Positions 21,251 through 62,403 of a DNA stretch of 64,000 nt are shown piece by piece; the first letter of the stretch is position 1, and every line of letters begins with the position of its first letter. The notes beneath the pieces are model-generated. The model searched no databases, was not told the origin of the DNA, and saw only the letters and a list, made by a program, of their open reading frames with translations. The DNA is from Owenia fusiformis (lineage: Eukaryota; Annelida; Polychaeta; Sabellida; Oweniidae), in assembly GCA_903813345.2 (NCBI GenBank), contig CAIIXF020000009.1:12786347-12850346 (forward strand), given 5' to 3'. A program made the translations under genes and the position numbers.

Positions 21251-22734
21251 ACAGTTATAGTTTCGACATCCGTTTTTAGCATTGATTTGCAACTTAGATA
21301 AAAACTGTTCTTCTTCGATGACTTTCTTTATTCTAAATCTCTTATTTTCCGAACTATATTCATTTGATAATCATTTATGTTCGGTTGAGAGTAACGAATT
21401 AGAACATAAATATGTTCTATTGTATACTTGTGAACTCGGTTACCAATCAGGTTGGCGTGCGGTCTCACGCATGTTTTTGCTTTTGAGAGTGAGTTGTATT
21501 GTTTGTGTGAAGGATATCGCCTGTTAGTCCGGAGTACAGTTGATCCTAAGAGCACAGGAGACTCCAGAGCTTAGTTGATTCCAGAGCAGAGATTATTCTA
21601 CAAGAAGTTGCTGAGAGAGTCATAGACATTATTCTTATTTGAGTGATTACCCCTAAGTCGAGAAGTGGTTCCTTGGGTATAGAGACAGTTAGTTTCTGAA
21701 GCTGAGTGACTTCTTGAGAGATTTGCTCACTAGAGACATTGTAATATTTAAATTTGTGAGCCATAAAGGCCTGAAAGACATTTTGAAATTTACTGTTTTC
21801 TATTTGTGTTGAAATAGAGTATAAAAATCCCGTATAACATTGTTTTGTACATGTAAAAGCCATCTTCTTAGCCTCAGTGTTAGCCGAAGCACCAAACCAG
21901 CTCGGCGCCCGTGAATAACATCTCCGCATCCCCTCAATCGCAACCAGGTCTTCTCCGAGGGAGCAAACGTGTCCTCGGCGGCGATCTGGCGCGCGACAAT
22001 ATCAAACATGATATTTGAAACTGACTGACGGTGCATCCTTTCCTGATCCCCCTTTCATATTTCTTAATTTGTTGGGAACACTAAAGTATCGGGGCAGACT
22101 TAAGCACGCCATCCTAGTACACTTTTCGTAATGACAAGAGCATATAGGGACTGGTAGCTTTGACACAATGACTTGCGATTGGAACCTATCTAATTGTTGA
22201 TTATAGGGATGCCATCTTTCAACGAATCTAGTATTGCCGTATACATATATAGATAATAAGAAGAATGGATTTAATATAGACTATAAAAGAAAATGCTTTG
22301 AATAAGCTTGTATCGATTTATTGTTTGAAATATTTAGACAAAATAATAATTTTAAGTTTTACTTACATTTAATTTGGTATACTTGAAGTACAATACTTTT
22401 CAAAATATTTAAATAATATACTAATTAACGCCAGTTAACAAATTCAGATAGTACTTCCGTAAGTTATAGCGATAAAAAGTTTATATCCGTTAATATATTA
22501 CCATAAACTTGATGACATTATAATTCGTATAACATTAACAGCCAGAGAACGAACTTTCAAAGTTTTCAACTGATGTAAATTGATATTTCTGAGAGGCAGA
22601 TCAAGTGATTCAAATGAAGGTCTTTGATAGCAATATTCAAAATGTGTTTCATCAACCACCTACCAAATATTATGCTTTAAATGACTTCATAATAGCTTAC
22701 CAATCACAGCTCACATAGTAAATATTACATCGCT
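21251..22734. other. Gap between convergent calponin 1 and guanylyl cyclase
   Basis: Holds the 3' UTR of calponin 1, for which no AATAAA was found, and of the cyclase. Two overlapping minus-strand frames (21546-21929, 21800-22036) have protein-like stretches but no family I recognise. Confidence 0.4.
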
Positions 22735-22740
22735 TTTATT
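22735..22740 (-). terminator. Polyadenylation signal AATAAA of the guanylyl cyclase gene
   Basis: The plus strand reads TTTATT, that is AATAAA on the minus strand, 178 nt downstream of the stop codon at 22918. No closer AATAAA was seen. Confidence 0.55.
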
Positions 22741-22917
22741 AGATATTTATATTCGTTCCCGATGCACCAATCTGATGCTTGACCCACTTTGATTGTTTGA
22801 CCTGTTTTATTACATTTTGACACTGTCCATACAGTTTTCATTACAAAGACATAATGTCCGCTTACGAATATTCTTATCCAAAACATTGCTGACAGATAAA
22901 TGTTAATTAGTTGAATA

Positions 22918-51049
<28,132 letters not shown>

Positions 51050-54000
51050 CTGGAAATAAAGAAAAACATGTAGTATAAGTTCGTCATATCATAAATAGAG
51101 ATTTGGAGAACAAAAACTATAATTTGTATCTACATAGGACCGGGGCTCGAGAAAAATAAAATAACACACAAAAAGCAGCAGATGAAATCCGATCGAATTT
51201 TTCTCATCCAATATGAACCAAGGAGGATTAAATAACATGCCTGGGTACGGTTGTTTGAGTTTGCGAATAGTATATAAAGTGTAAAACGTTTTTGTTCTTT
51301 ATATTCGAATATTACAATATGTAGGCTATAATAGCTATCTAAATGAGAAAAGAGGAACATATATTATCTCAAGTAATATACAATAATGTAATTAAATAAT
51401 GTAAAGATGGCGCTTTCGTGTACAGCCACAGATTCCCCACAGACTCCATGTTGTAAATCACGAAGGTGAAATATCTTTTCTTGTGTTGGGCAGATAAAAA
51501 AATTTTACTTGACATATTTTAATTTTAATCTGTATGACTATCAGATAAATAAGAGTAATATGAAAAGTGAACCATTAATACTGATGAATATTCAAGTATA
51601 AGGGAACTTTGTAATACCCTGCCATGTGTCTAACCCCCTCTCACCACCATTCGTGTAACGATATCACAACCCGAGACACCTTCATTCCTACTGCTCTCAC
51701 CACAATACACGTTGAAATATTCATAACCTATTTGCAATTTTCGACTTCACGTGCGCCAAGGATGAAATCTCCAGATTTGAGACAATGACGGAAATATTCG
51801 TATGTTACGGTTTTTCTCCTCCTCACAAAATATTTGTTATATCGAAGTCCAGTTGCTAGTACAAATTCGTATCGAAAAACGTAGCCTTTGCTACCCAAAT
51901 GCCTACATCTCCAACAACGTTTTGCATGTCTTTGGAGTAGACGGTAAGAGCGTATAAAATGTTTTTGAAAATTTAAATGGGGAGAAATATTGAAAATACA
52001 AGTTTTCAGAGTTCACCAACAGATCCGTTAAATGGTGCACAAATCTTGCTAGAATGCTATTTTAGCGGCTCGGCAAACAAGCCGGAAGAGTTAAAAAGAT
52101 GGAAACAAAACAAGGGAACACTTTCATCCGAACCATCGACCATAACTCTTACAGATCATTTATAACGCTGTAACTGCTTGTTCTGTACATTATTTTATGC
52201 ATTCAGGAGATGATTTGTTGTTTCCCATCTGACAGTACCTGTATCTGGATCTTCAAATAATGGCATTTCTGAATAAGGGACCGGCTCAAGCTCAACATTC
52301 AAGGTCGAGTCAAGTCCGAAGATTTCGTGTTAGACTAATTTGCAATATTTACGATACAATATTCACTGTGATATTTTGACCAAATTCCTAGGTTATAGGT
52401 CACAGGTGTATGAGGTATCTTGTTTTTTCAATTAACAATATCGATATATCGGTATTGTTGGAAGAACGAAGTCATATGAGACGGACACGACACAAAGCTA
52501 TAGAAGATCCCAAAAGACTGACCACAAAGACACTTCTCTTATAATACATCACTTTATATGCCGACTTATTTCCTTTAAATAATCCAGTCAATTTGTTTTA
52601 ATAAAGCACAGCGTTGGCGAGTAACATTATCTCCCCTTTTAATTGCAATTCGCATTTCCACATAACAATTGCATATCCCTTGATATCAATAAGCTTAGAA
52701 AAGGCGCAATTATCTCATTTCTTCAAATGTTACTTTAAAATCTGATAGATTGATCAAATTAATGTCCCTGTATTAACCCTTTGGCGTCCATTTGATGTAC
52801 AAAAATGATGTTTTAGGAAAACATAGACCCACAGGTACGTGCAGAAGGTGGAAAGATTATTGTTTATGTCAAGACGTGACAATGTGCGATGATTTGATTA
52901 TTTTAGAAAGTTACAAGTTATGACGAACCTATTTCAAACTCGACGCCTCACTATTGATTTTGGGGTTTATTCATCTTACATTACTGCTTTTCGAATATTA
53001 TTTTTAATGGGTCACCATGCCATTGTCACATTATTATTATCCAGGGGTTATGTTTGTTGTTATATACCAGTTGTGATGAGTATAACTTCGCGTCTCAAGA
53101 AAAATCAAGACTTTCATCCTTGCGAATTTTACGTAATCGTATTTTACTAATCTGCCAATCAGAAGCATGGAATATTAATCGCATATTCGAAATAGTCATC
53201 ACTGCACCCCGCACTGCACTATCATCTTCATTCTCAAACCTGATATTCATTTATCCATTCGCTACATAGCATATGTCGTGATCATTAAAACTACATTGAT
53301 GAAGTCAGATAGATCAACTCGAACCAAAACCTGTTATACTTTTATTATTATCACCCTGTCGGGCCAGTTCTAGGGGTTTTATTGCTAGTTTAGAAGGCAT
53401 TCATTTTACTATATCGACCTGAGCAATATGTAACGTCATAGTGGTGGTCCATAATGGCGGTCAATAATGCAATTAACGACCGGCAATTTTCCCCGGGAAA
53501 TTAGATATCGTTCAGTGCGTAAGATTTTTTGCTATTTCAGCACTGGTCATCAACGGTTGAAATACTAATAACGACATTTCTGCGGGCAATATAGTGAAAT
53601 ATTGGACCTTGGGCCTTCGACCCTCTGTCCAATATTTCTCTATATTGCCCTTCGAAATGACGATATTGTACTATTCAAGATAGTCAGAGGCTATTATTTT
53701 ACATCATGATTAGTTAATGCTTGCCTCTGTGTCTCAGAAAAACTGTTTTATGGTAACAAGAAATGCAGAATGATGTAGTATCGATATAACCTTGTTAAAT
53801 GGGAACTTGGAAGTTTCATTTGAAGCTGATAGACATTCTTCGGGAAAGCGTAAACATTTAATGGACTCAATCTGCCGATATACACTTTTTATCTTTGCCA
53901 GTCAGTTGCCAGTCAGTAATAATTATTGGTCTTACCACACGATTCCGATTGGGCATCAACGTTTTACGAAAAAAATGTAAATGGCAAGGCGAATGTAGGC

Positions 54001-54611
54001 AGACTTATTATATGCGATAAAGATACGTTTTAGCTACAATACCAGCCTGAATTACCCTTTGCATTCGTTTGATTTCGCTTCTTAAAAGAGAGCTTTGTCT
54101 TGTAACTAAACTCTGCATGCAGAATAAGCCTGACTATGTTTAAATCATGGAATAACGGAATCAAGCAAATGTCGGTGATGGACTCCATTCGAAAAATTCC
54201 CTTCTCGGCATTTGAAGAATAATGTAATTTATGTTCGACTTTAGAACGCAAAGATGTCAAAGACGCATAAACAATATATTGCATCCCGGGAGAATCGCTT
54301 CAGTGTTTACCCAGCTGTGACCTGTGCGGCAATTGTTGTCGAACATAACAATGTCGTAGTTTATTCATTGTCTTGAAGACTGGAAAGATATACTAGGTAA
54401 TTGCGGTATTTTCCTGAATTTATTGATAACTACTTGTAACAAATTACGAACAGCATGCGAGTTACAGCAACCGATCTTTCGAGCTTCAGTAGATCGACCT
54501 GTCATCCCGTTTCCTATAAGCTGATCATATAATTTAAAAGATACGATGTTGACGTCTCATTCTATTATAGGTAGTCGGAATGATGGCTCAAAAGTGCCAG
54601 GAAAGTACTTT
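51050..54611. other. Gene-poor stretch right of the visible cyclase
   Basis: No upstream cyclase exon recognised. 51427-51581 is the second member of a dispersed repeat pair (see 20080). 51977-52165 (plus) and about 52209-52340 (minus, reading LEPVPYSEMPLFEDPDTG) are short protein-like frames without a family. 53584-53607 and 53627-53650 form a hairpin (GGGCAATATAGTGAAATA). Confidence 0.45.
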
Positions 54612-54612
54612 T

Positions 54613-55725
54613 TAATGTACAGTTGCAACATATTCTCGAATTTGGTACCGTTGGAAAGCTTGTGGTGCCTAGATTTGAGATCCACTTGTTAGCAATTACG
54701 AAATGTGGGCCGAATGTGTCTAAAACGCCCGTTTCCATGGTAACCACAAAAATATGGTGTTAATAAGCAGAAAATTGTTTTTATGCATAACTTTACTAAT
54801 ATTGCTCTGATTTTAATGAAATTGGTATCAAATTAAAGAAAATTAAAAGTTCGATTTTTGAAAATAACATTTATGCAAATTAGCTCATTTGCATATTGAT
54901 TGTGACATCATCACTGCATTATTTTGCGTATTTTTTGATAAACGAGTATATTTATTTCAGTAAAGTAATGTACAGTTGCAACATATTCATGAATTCGGTA
55001 CTGTTGGAAAGCTTGTGGTGCCTAGATTTGAGATCAACTTGTTAACGATTACGAAATGTGGGCCGAATGTGTCTAAAACGCCTGTTTCCATGGTAACCAC
55101 AAAAATATGGTGTTAATAAGCAGAAAATTGTTTTATGCATAACTTTACTAATACTGCTCTGATTTTAATAAAATTGGTATCAAATTAAAGGGAATTAAAA
55201 GTTCCATTTTTGAAAATAGCATTTATGTTAATTAGCTCATTTGCATATTGATTGTGACGTCATCAATGCATTATTTTACATATTTTTTGATAAACGCGTA
55301 TATTTATTTCAGTACAGTAATGTACAGTCGCAACATATTCATGAATTTGGTACCGTTGGAAAGCTTGTGGTGCCTAGATGTGAGATCCACTTGTTAACAA
55401 TTATGAAAATTGGGCCGAATGTGTCTAAAATGCCCATTTCCATAGTAACCACAAAAATATGGTGTCAATAAGCAGAAAATGTTTTATTATGCATAACTTT
55501 ACTAATATTGCTCCGATTTTGATGAAATTAGTATTAAATTAAAGAGAATTAACAGTTCTAGTTTTAGAACTAACTTTTATGCAAATTAGCTTATTTGCAT
55601 ATTGATTGTCATCACTACATTATTTTGCATATATTCAAATAAATGAGTATATTGGTTCAGTATGGTTCTGTACAGTTACGATATATGAATTAATTTTGTA
55701 CCGTTAGAAAACTTATAATGCCTCC
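54613..55725. repeat. Left-arm tandem repeats, ~352-bp unit, 3.2 copies
   Basis: Each unit opens TAATGTACAGT..CAACATATT and contains CCATGGTAACCACAAAAATA and GCAAATTAGCTCATTTGCAT. Spacing between starts is 353, 352 and about 349 bp. Confidence 0.88.
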
Positions 55726-56269
55726 TCACCCGCTCGTCGCAATGCAGATTCGCAAGTGCAACACAACGCAACGCAATTTTTGAGAATCACAATCAGGATT
55801 TGTATCATCCTCTAAGCCTGTATGCGCAACACAATCGCAAATTTGAAAGATGTTCCAATCGCAACTGGCAAAATAGTTGCGATAGCTCTTACCCTGCCGC
55901 AAATCAATCGCAAATATCACTCATCTTTAAGACAATTGTTATCTATTTCAAATGTGTCAATCTAAGAGTTTCTTTATTGATTGCGTAAGTATGTTCTTTT
56001 CTTAAGGTGACGTGTAATAAAAAGTTAGTTTATATTTTTCGAAAGTGCTTCAATCAATCTGATTGCAAATCCAAGAAAACGAAAAACTACGTGTATGTTC
56101 ATTTTGGCATAGCTAAAAATGGACATAACTTTGATGTTCTTTGCCCCAGTCAACTTACAAATGACAAATAGGGACTCATTTGAAATAACCCCACTATTAT
56201 GTCAAGGTCACTGTTCTACAGCTGGTTGCCTAAGTTCTTAATATATTGGGAAGCCTGTTCACTATTGTT

Positions 56270-56690
56270 TAAGATTATGTAATGTATACTATTGTTCATT
56301 AGCATGTCACCTATTGTTGAGTAGCACATTCACTGTTGTTTATTAGCATGTTCACTATTGTTAACTAGGTGTTTACTATTGTTCACTAGCATGTTCACTA
56401 GCATGTTAAATTATGTGCACTAGCATGTTCACATATGTTCACTAGCATGTTCACTTATGTTCACTGGCATGTTCACTCATGTTCACTAACATGTTCACTA
56501 TGTTCACTAGCATGTTCACTTATGTTCACAAGCATGTTCACTTATGTTCACAAGCATGTTCACTTATCTTCACCATTGTTCACTAGCATGTTCACTATGT
56601 TCACTTGCATGTTCACTATTGCACACTAGCGTGTTCACTAATGTTCACTAGCATGTTTACTATTGTTCACTAGCATGCTCACTAGGCTAC
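56270..56690. repeat. ATGTTCACTAGC minisatellite
   Basis: Degenerate tandem copies of TGTTCACTAGCATGTTCACT. Frames here (Met-Phe-Thr-Ser repeats) are artefacts. Confidence 0.9.
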
Positions 56691-57910
56691 ATGTTAAGCT
56701 ACCATGCTACATGCTATGCTACAAGTTATGCTACTAGCTATGCTACCTGTTATGCCACCATGCTACATGCTATGCTACAAGTTATGCTACCATGCTTCAT
56801 GCTATGCTATATGTTATTCTACTATGCTACATGCTATGCTGCATGTTATACTACTGTGCTACTAAATATGCTACACATTATGCTACCATGCTACATGCTA
56901 TGCTACATGTAATGCTATCATGCTACATGTTATGCTACTATGCCGCATGTTATGCAACATTCTACATGCCATGCTACAAGTTATGCTACTAGCTATGCTA
57001 CCTGTTATGCCACCATGCTACAAGTTATGCTACCATGCTACATGCTATGCTATATGTTATTCTACTATGCTACATGCTATGCTACATGTTATGGTACAAT
57101 GCTACTAGCTATGTAACATGTTATGCTTCCATGCTACATGCTATGCTACAAGTAATACTACCAGCTACATGTTATGCTACTATGCTACATACAGTGCTAC
57201 AAGTAATGCTACCATGCCACATGCTATGCTAAATGTTTTGCTACTTTGATACATGCTATGCTACATATGTTATGCTACTATGACACATGCTATGCTACAC
57301 GTTAGGCTACTATACTACACGCTATGCTACACGTTATGCTACCATGCAACATGCTATGTTACTATGCTACATGTTATGCTACATGCTATGCTACTTGTTA
57401 TGCCACATGCTATGCTAAATGTTTTGCTACTATTCTACATGCTATGATGCATGTTATGCTACCATGCTACTAACTATGCTACAAAATATGCTACTATGCT
57501 ACACGCTATGCTGCATGTTATGCTACTATGGTATTAGCTATGCTACATGCTATACAACAAAGTTATGCTTCGATGCTACATTCTATGCTACATGTTGTGC
57601 TACTATGCTACTAGTTATGCTGCATGTTATGCTACCATGCTACATGTTATGCAACAAGTAATGCTACCATGCTACATGTTATGCAATAAGTAATGCTACT
57701 ATGCTACATGCTATGCTACATGTTAAGCTACTATGCTACCAGCTATGCTACAATATGTTATGCTACTATGCTACATGCTATGCTACATGTTAAGCTACTA
57801 TGCTACCAGCTATGCTACAATATGTTATGCTACTATGCTACATGATATGCTACCTTGGTACATGCTATGCTACCATGCTATATACTGTGCAATATAATAC
57901 ATGCTATGTA
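56691..57910. repeat. ATGCTACATGCT minisatellite, 1.2 kb
   Basis: Degenerate 6/12-bp repeats of ATGCTAC with TATGCTACATGT variants. All reading frames over it are low-complexity artefacts. Confidence 0.92.
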
Positions 57911-58967
57911 ACATGATCATATCAAAATTTTCAAAGGGGGGGGGGCTCGCAACATCTCTCTTCTACATCCTCCTAACCCACACAATATAATATTGAAAAC
58001 TTCATATCTCAGTCAATAAAAGTCATATTACCTTGTAATATGCCTTTACTTGTAAAGGTATTTAGTATACTATATGGTCTTTATCCAAAAGAAAGTAAAA
58101 AGAACCAGCTTATATTTTTATTTTATGAAACCATAGAGATGGTGTGATTTTCAAGCAATATCTGAAAAAGTTCCCACCATCCTAACTCAGCCAAATTACC
58201 CCCAATCACCTCGGATTTTGCACCAAAAATGATATCTTATCTATAGCTATAGGCACTACGGCAATAAAAATGTTTTTTTCTTGGCAGAGAAGTACCGGGG
58301 AAAATCCGACCCCCAATGTACACACGAGGGTTAAAGCACTTAGGCCATTCAAATCTTTATATTTGATTAAGATATAAACAAACCAATAGACAATGTCACT
58401 GTCGTTTTTAGAAAACAAACAAAAAATCCCCATTTACACTATACTTAATAGATTTGAAATGACAAAGGAAACTTTAAAATTGCAATCTTAGCTTGTGTTC
58501 ACTTGTGCAACTATCGGCTGTCGGCCACAGGATTAGCCTATTCGTTTTCTTATATTAAATTAAACTGTCATTTTGAAGTTGATATAATGAACAACCTATT
58601 TATCATTTTCCAGATATGCATAAATTAATTGCACACATAGATACATTTTGTCAATGTCCTGCTCCAAATTGTCTGCCATGTGTTCCATACACTAAATTTC
58701 ACCTAATAATAAAGTTTGATATTATTTTGATGGTAAACATTGTGTGAACCCATATTTAAACAGCCATCTTTGCCAGTATTTCGAAAGAAACAGAAATTAA
58801 TGTTTGGAGATCCAAGGGACTGATCAAGGAAGCAGAGGCAAATAATAACTCTGTCTTGCTTCCTCGTATGAAGTATCAATGGGACTGACAAATAAATGTA
58901 TAAAAGTCTTGACATTTGTCTTTTTTCTTTTAATCTGTACTCTAAATCCCTGAAGTGAAACACCTCG
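57911..58967. other. Interior of the large element, nothing recognised
   Basis: G10 homopolymer tract at about 57937-57946, then AT-rich sequence. The minus-strand 75-codon frame at 58206-58433 has no recognisable family. Confidence 0.4.
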
Positions 58968-58972
58968 CAAGT

Positions 58973-60323
58973 CAGTGGCGTAGGAACAATGTACGCCAAA
59001 ACGCCAGTGCGTAGTGTTGAAAAGTGAGAATAAAAAAGACTTATTAATTTTCTTATGTTCTTTAGTCATATTTTCTCATTGTTCATAAATTGTAAAAGTA
59101 ATCTCGAGCACACTAGCCTAAAGAAATGTTTTGTGGATACCATATCATTATTGGTCTGTCTGGCAAATATCATTTAACAGATTGAATTCCCTTACCAACA
59201 TGCTTTATTTCATGAAAATCGAGCCACTATTGACTCTCTATAAATACAATTTCGCCAAATATTCGTGAATCGCGTTCTCTTCACGAATTTGAGAGGAAAA
59301 CTGTTTTTTTCAAAAACTACTTGATGAATACCTTTGACATTTTTTCTGCATTTTCCGTAATGCTTATGCAAACTATGGTATCATATAATTATAATGATGA
59401 ACCTCTTTAAATTTAGATGTATATTTTTTTATTCTCCCCTACCCCAATTTTTCAATTTCACTATCGATTTATATTCCGTTGCTATGCAAAATCATAGACA
59501 CGAAATTATAGTTAAGTCAACAATTATCTATTTTCTTACTAAATCACTAATTGTTATTGGTAGTACTTTTTGAAATATGGATGTTAAAGACAAAAACAAC
59601 TTGAAAATGCTGATTATTCAATTACACGTTCCATTGATTTCAGTTCTAGAAAAGCGATTACCTAGTTTTTTTCATTTGAAAAATAATAGATTCTTGTTTT
59701 ATAACATTTTTGGCACCCCCTTAGTCACGTTGACCTCGATTTGACCTTTGTGGTGGGTGTGTTTATTTGTTTCATTGATCACGAATGCGTTTCTTTATAT
59801 CAATTGATCAAACTTGTCTGTTTAATCTGTCCGTATTGTATTGCACGGTACACGATGGAATCAGACAATATTATATATCTTAATTCAATTATTCGAAAAT
59901 GATTAAAAAATCTCTAATTGTTTTTTGGAAATTGGTCGTCTCAATCGTTCGAGACATTAGCAAAGTGAGAATGATTTGTGTCGAGATTTAAAAGATAGGC
60001 TTTCCAAGATGATTTTAAATGATGAAAATCATTGGAACATTTTAAAGCACATTAAAAAGGTATCAGGGATTTAAAGCTTGCATATAAAATCGAAACGCCA
60101 ACCTATACGTATGACCAATCGCCCATACAAATGCATCGCTTAAGTATTTCCGTTCACATTTAGGTTGTGAAAAACATTGCAAGCTTAAAATCTCTGTTAC
60201 CATAAAATGACGTTTTACGAGCATAATATAGGCGTTTTGATATAGAATATTGACACAATTGTTTCATATTTTTTTGGCGGGATTTTTGGCGTAGTGTTGA
60301 ATTTACACCTTCCTACGCCCCTG
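58973..60323. mobile_element. CAGTGGCGTAGGAA element (1.35 kb), 5-bp CAAGT duplication
   Basis: Left CAGTGGCGTAGGAA, right TTCCTACGCCCCTG, flanked by CAAGT at 58968-58972 and 60324-60328. No transposase. It carries a copy of GCAAGCTTAAA text also seen near 6220. Nested in the large inverted-repeat element. Confidence 0.75.
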
Positions 60324-60643
60324 CAAGTGGAACACTTTTTGCAAAAAAAAGATTTCACTATGTAGCAATTATGAGCTTATGGTGTCACAAACAATATTCA
60401 AATAAGCTAACATGAATAAATGTAATTTCTCCTACTGAACTCCCTAATTCTCTTTAATTGATACCAATTTCATCAAAATCAGTGCAGTGCAATATTTAGT
60501 GAAAATCTAAGCACAAGTGCCAAAGGGAAGAGACTAAAACCTAAGAACCCAGCAAGAAAAGCAAACTCGAATAATGCTTTGAAATAGAAAATAATTGATT
60601 CACTGAAGTCAGTGCCTATCCAAAATTACGATATACTATACCT

Positions 60644-61157
60644 TCACTGTTCCACAGCTGGATGACTCTAACTGCAGTTAGCTTCATTCAAGATGGTTGC
60701 CAAGATTCTTTCGTTTTCGATAAACCCTCGATTTCAGCTAAACTACGTTGAATCTTGATTCCAAAAGTTTCGCAATGCAAATTAATAAAACTACGATTGT
60801 ATTCATCCACAAATGAATATTAGAGAATTTTAGAGAAAATTGCTTCACTTAGAATGACTCTAACTGAAGTTGATGATCTACGTCATCATTATGTCATCAT
60901 CAACTTCAGTTAGAGTCATTCTAACTCAGTTAGAGTCATTCTAAGTGAAGCCATTTCATCTCCAATATCGCGGTTGTTTGAGCATTTATTTGTGGTTATT
61001 AACTGTCGTAGCTTTATTAATTTGCATGGCGAAACATTTGGAATCCAGGTTCAACTTAGTTTAGCTGAAACGGGAGTTTATTGAAAACGAAAGAATTTCG
61101 GCAACCATCTTGAATGAAGCTAACGGCAGTTAGAGTCATCCAGCTGTGGAACAGTGA
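60644..61157. mobile_element. 514-bp foldback (TCACTGTTCCACAGCTGG termini)
   Basis: The two halves are inverted copies: CACAGCTGGATGACTCTAAC at the left against GTTAGAGTCATCCAGCTGTG at the right, and a centre with TAGAATGACTCTAACT pairing. Partly overlaps the right arm of the large element. Confidence 0.82.
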
Positions 61158-61369
61158 CCTTGACATAATAGTGGACACCTCTCCCACCACCTCGAGACAG
61201 ATGCTTGGGTTTTTCCAAATGAGTCCCTTTTTATGATTTGTAAGTTGGCTGGGGCAAAGAACATCAAAGTTATGCCCATTTTTAGCAATGCCAAAATGAA
61301 CGTACATGTAGTGTTTCGTTTTCTTGGATTTGCAATCAGAAATTCTGAATCAAATATGCTCATGTATTC

Positions 61370-62396
61370 GAAAATATATACAAAATAATGGAGTGATGGC
61401 GTCACAATCAATATGCAAATTAGCTAATTTGCATAAAAGTAAGTTCCAAAATTAGAACTTTTAATTCTCTTTAATTTAATACCAATTTCATCAAAATCGG
61501 AGCAATATTAGTAAAGTTATGCATGAGAAAACATTTTCTGCTTATTAACACCATATTTTGTGGTTACTATGGAAATTGGCATTTTAGACGCATTCGGTCC
61601 ACTTTTCATAATTGCTTTTAAGCAGATCTTAAAACTAGGAATCATGAGCTTTCTGACTGTACCAAATTCATTCATATGTTGTTACTTCAAATTACTGTAC
61701 TGAAATAAATATACTCATTTATTTAAAAATATGCAAAATAATGCAGTTATGACGTCACAATCAATATGCAAATGAGCTAATTTGCATAAATGTTATTTTC
61801 AAAAATGGAAGTTTCCATTCTCTTTAATTTGATACCAATATCATCAAAATCGAAGCAATTTCAGGAAAGTTATGCATAAAACAATTTTCTGCTTTTTAAC
61901 ACCATATTTTTGTGGTTACCATGGAAACAGGCGTTTTAGACACATTCGGCCCACATTTCGTAATTGCTAACAAGTGGATCTCAAATCTAGGCACCACAAG
62001 CTTTCCAACGGTACCAAATTCATGAATATGTTACAACTGTACATTACTGTACTGAAATAAATATACTCGTTTATCAAAAAAACGCAAAATAATGCAGCGA
62101 TGACGTCACAATCAATATGCAAATGAGCTAATTTGCATAAATGTTATTTTCAAAAATTGGACTTTTAATTCTCTTTAATTTGATACCAATTTCATTAAAA
62201 TCAGAGCAATATTAGTGAAGTTATGCATAAAAACAATTTTCTGCTTATTAACACCATATTTTTGTGGTTACCATGGAAACGGGCGTTTTAGACACATTCG
62301 GCCCACATTTCGCAATTGCTAACAAGTGGATCTCAAATCTAGGCACCACAAGCTTTCCAACGGTACCAAATACGAGAATATGTTGCAACTGTACAT
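61370..62396. repeat. Right-arm tandem repeats, inverted copies of the 352-bp unit
   Basis: Three units on the opposite strand of the left arm (TATTTTTGTGGTTACCATGG, GCAAATGAGCTAATTTGCAT). A diverged partial unit is also visible near 60420-60500. Confidence 0.88.
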
Positions 62397-62403
62397 TAAA
62401 CTT

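Larger units (their letters stand above)
54613..62400. mobile_element. ~7.8-kb inverted-repeat element with subterminal direct repeats
   Basis: The left arm has three ~350-bp direct repeats starting at 54613, 54966 and 55318, plus a partial fourth near 55667. The right arm has three inverted copies between about 61370 and 62396. 56090-56230 is inverted at about 61141-61320 (GGACATAACTTTGATGTTC / GAACATCAAAGTTATG). The middle holds minisatellites and nested elements but no coding sequence. Flanking similarity (ATTCCG..CCTAT) may extend the ends by about 60 bp. Confidence 0.72.

Noticed and set aside
21546-22036. Overlapping minus-strand frames of 127 and 78 codons between the convergent genes
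   Set aside because: No recognisable domain, frames shift against each other, and no splice sites; possibly a decayed mobile element but not supportable.
56435-57661. A run of eight overlapping open frames of 60-80 codons
   Set aside because: Low-complexity translation of the ATGTTCAC and ATGCTAC minisatellites.
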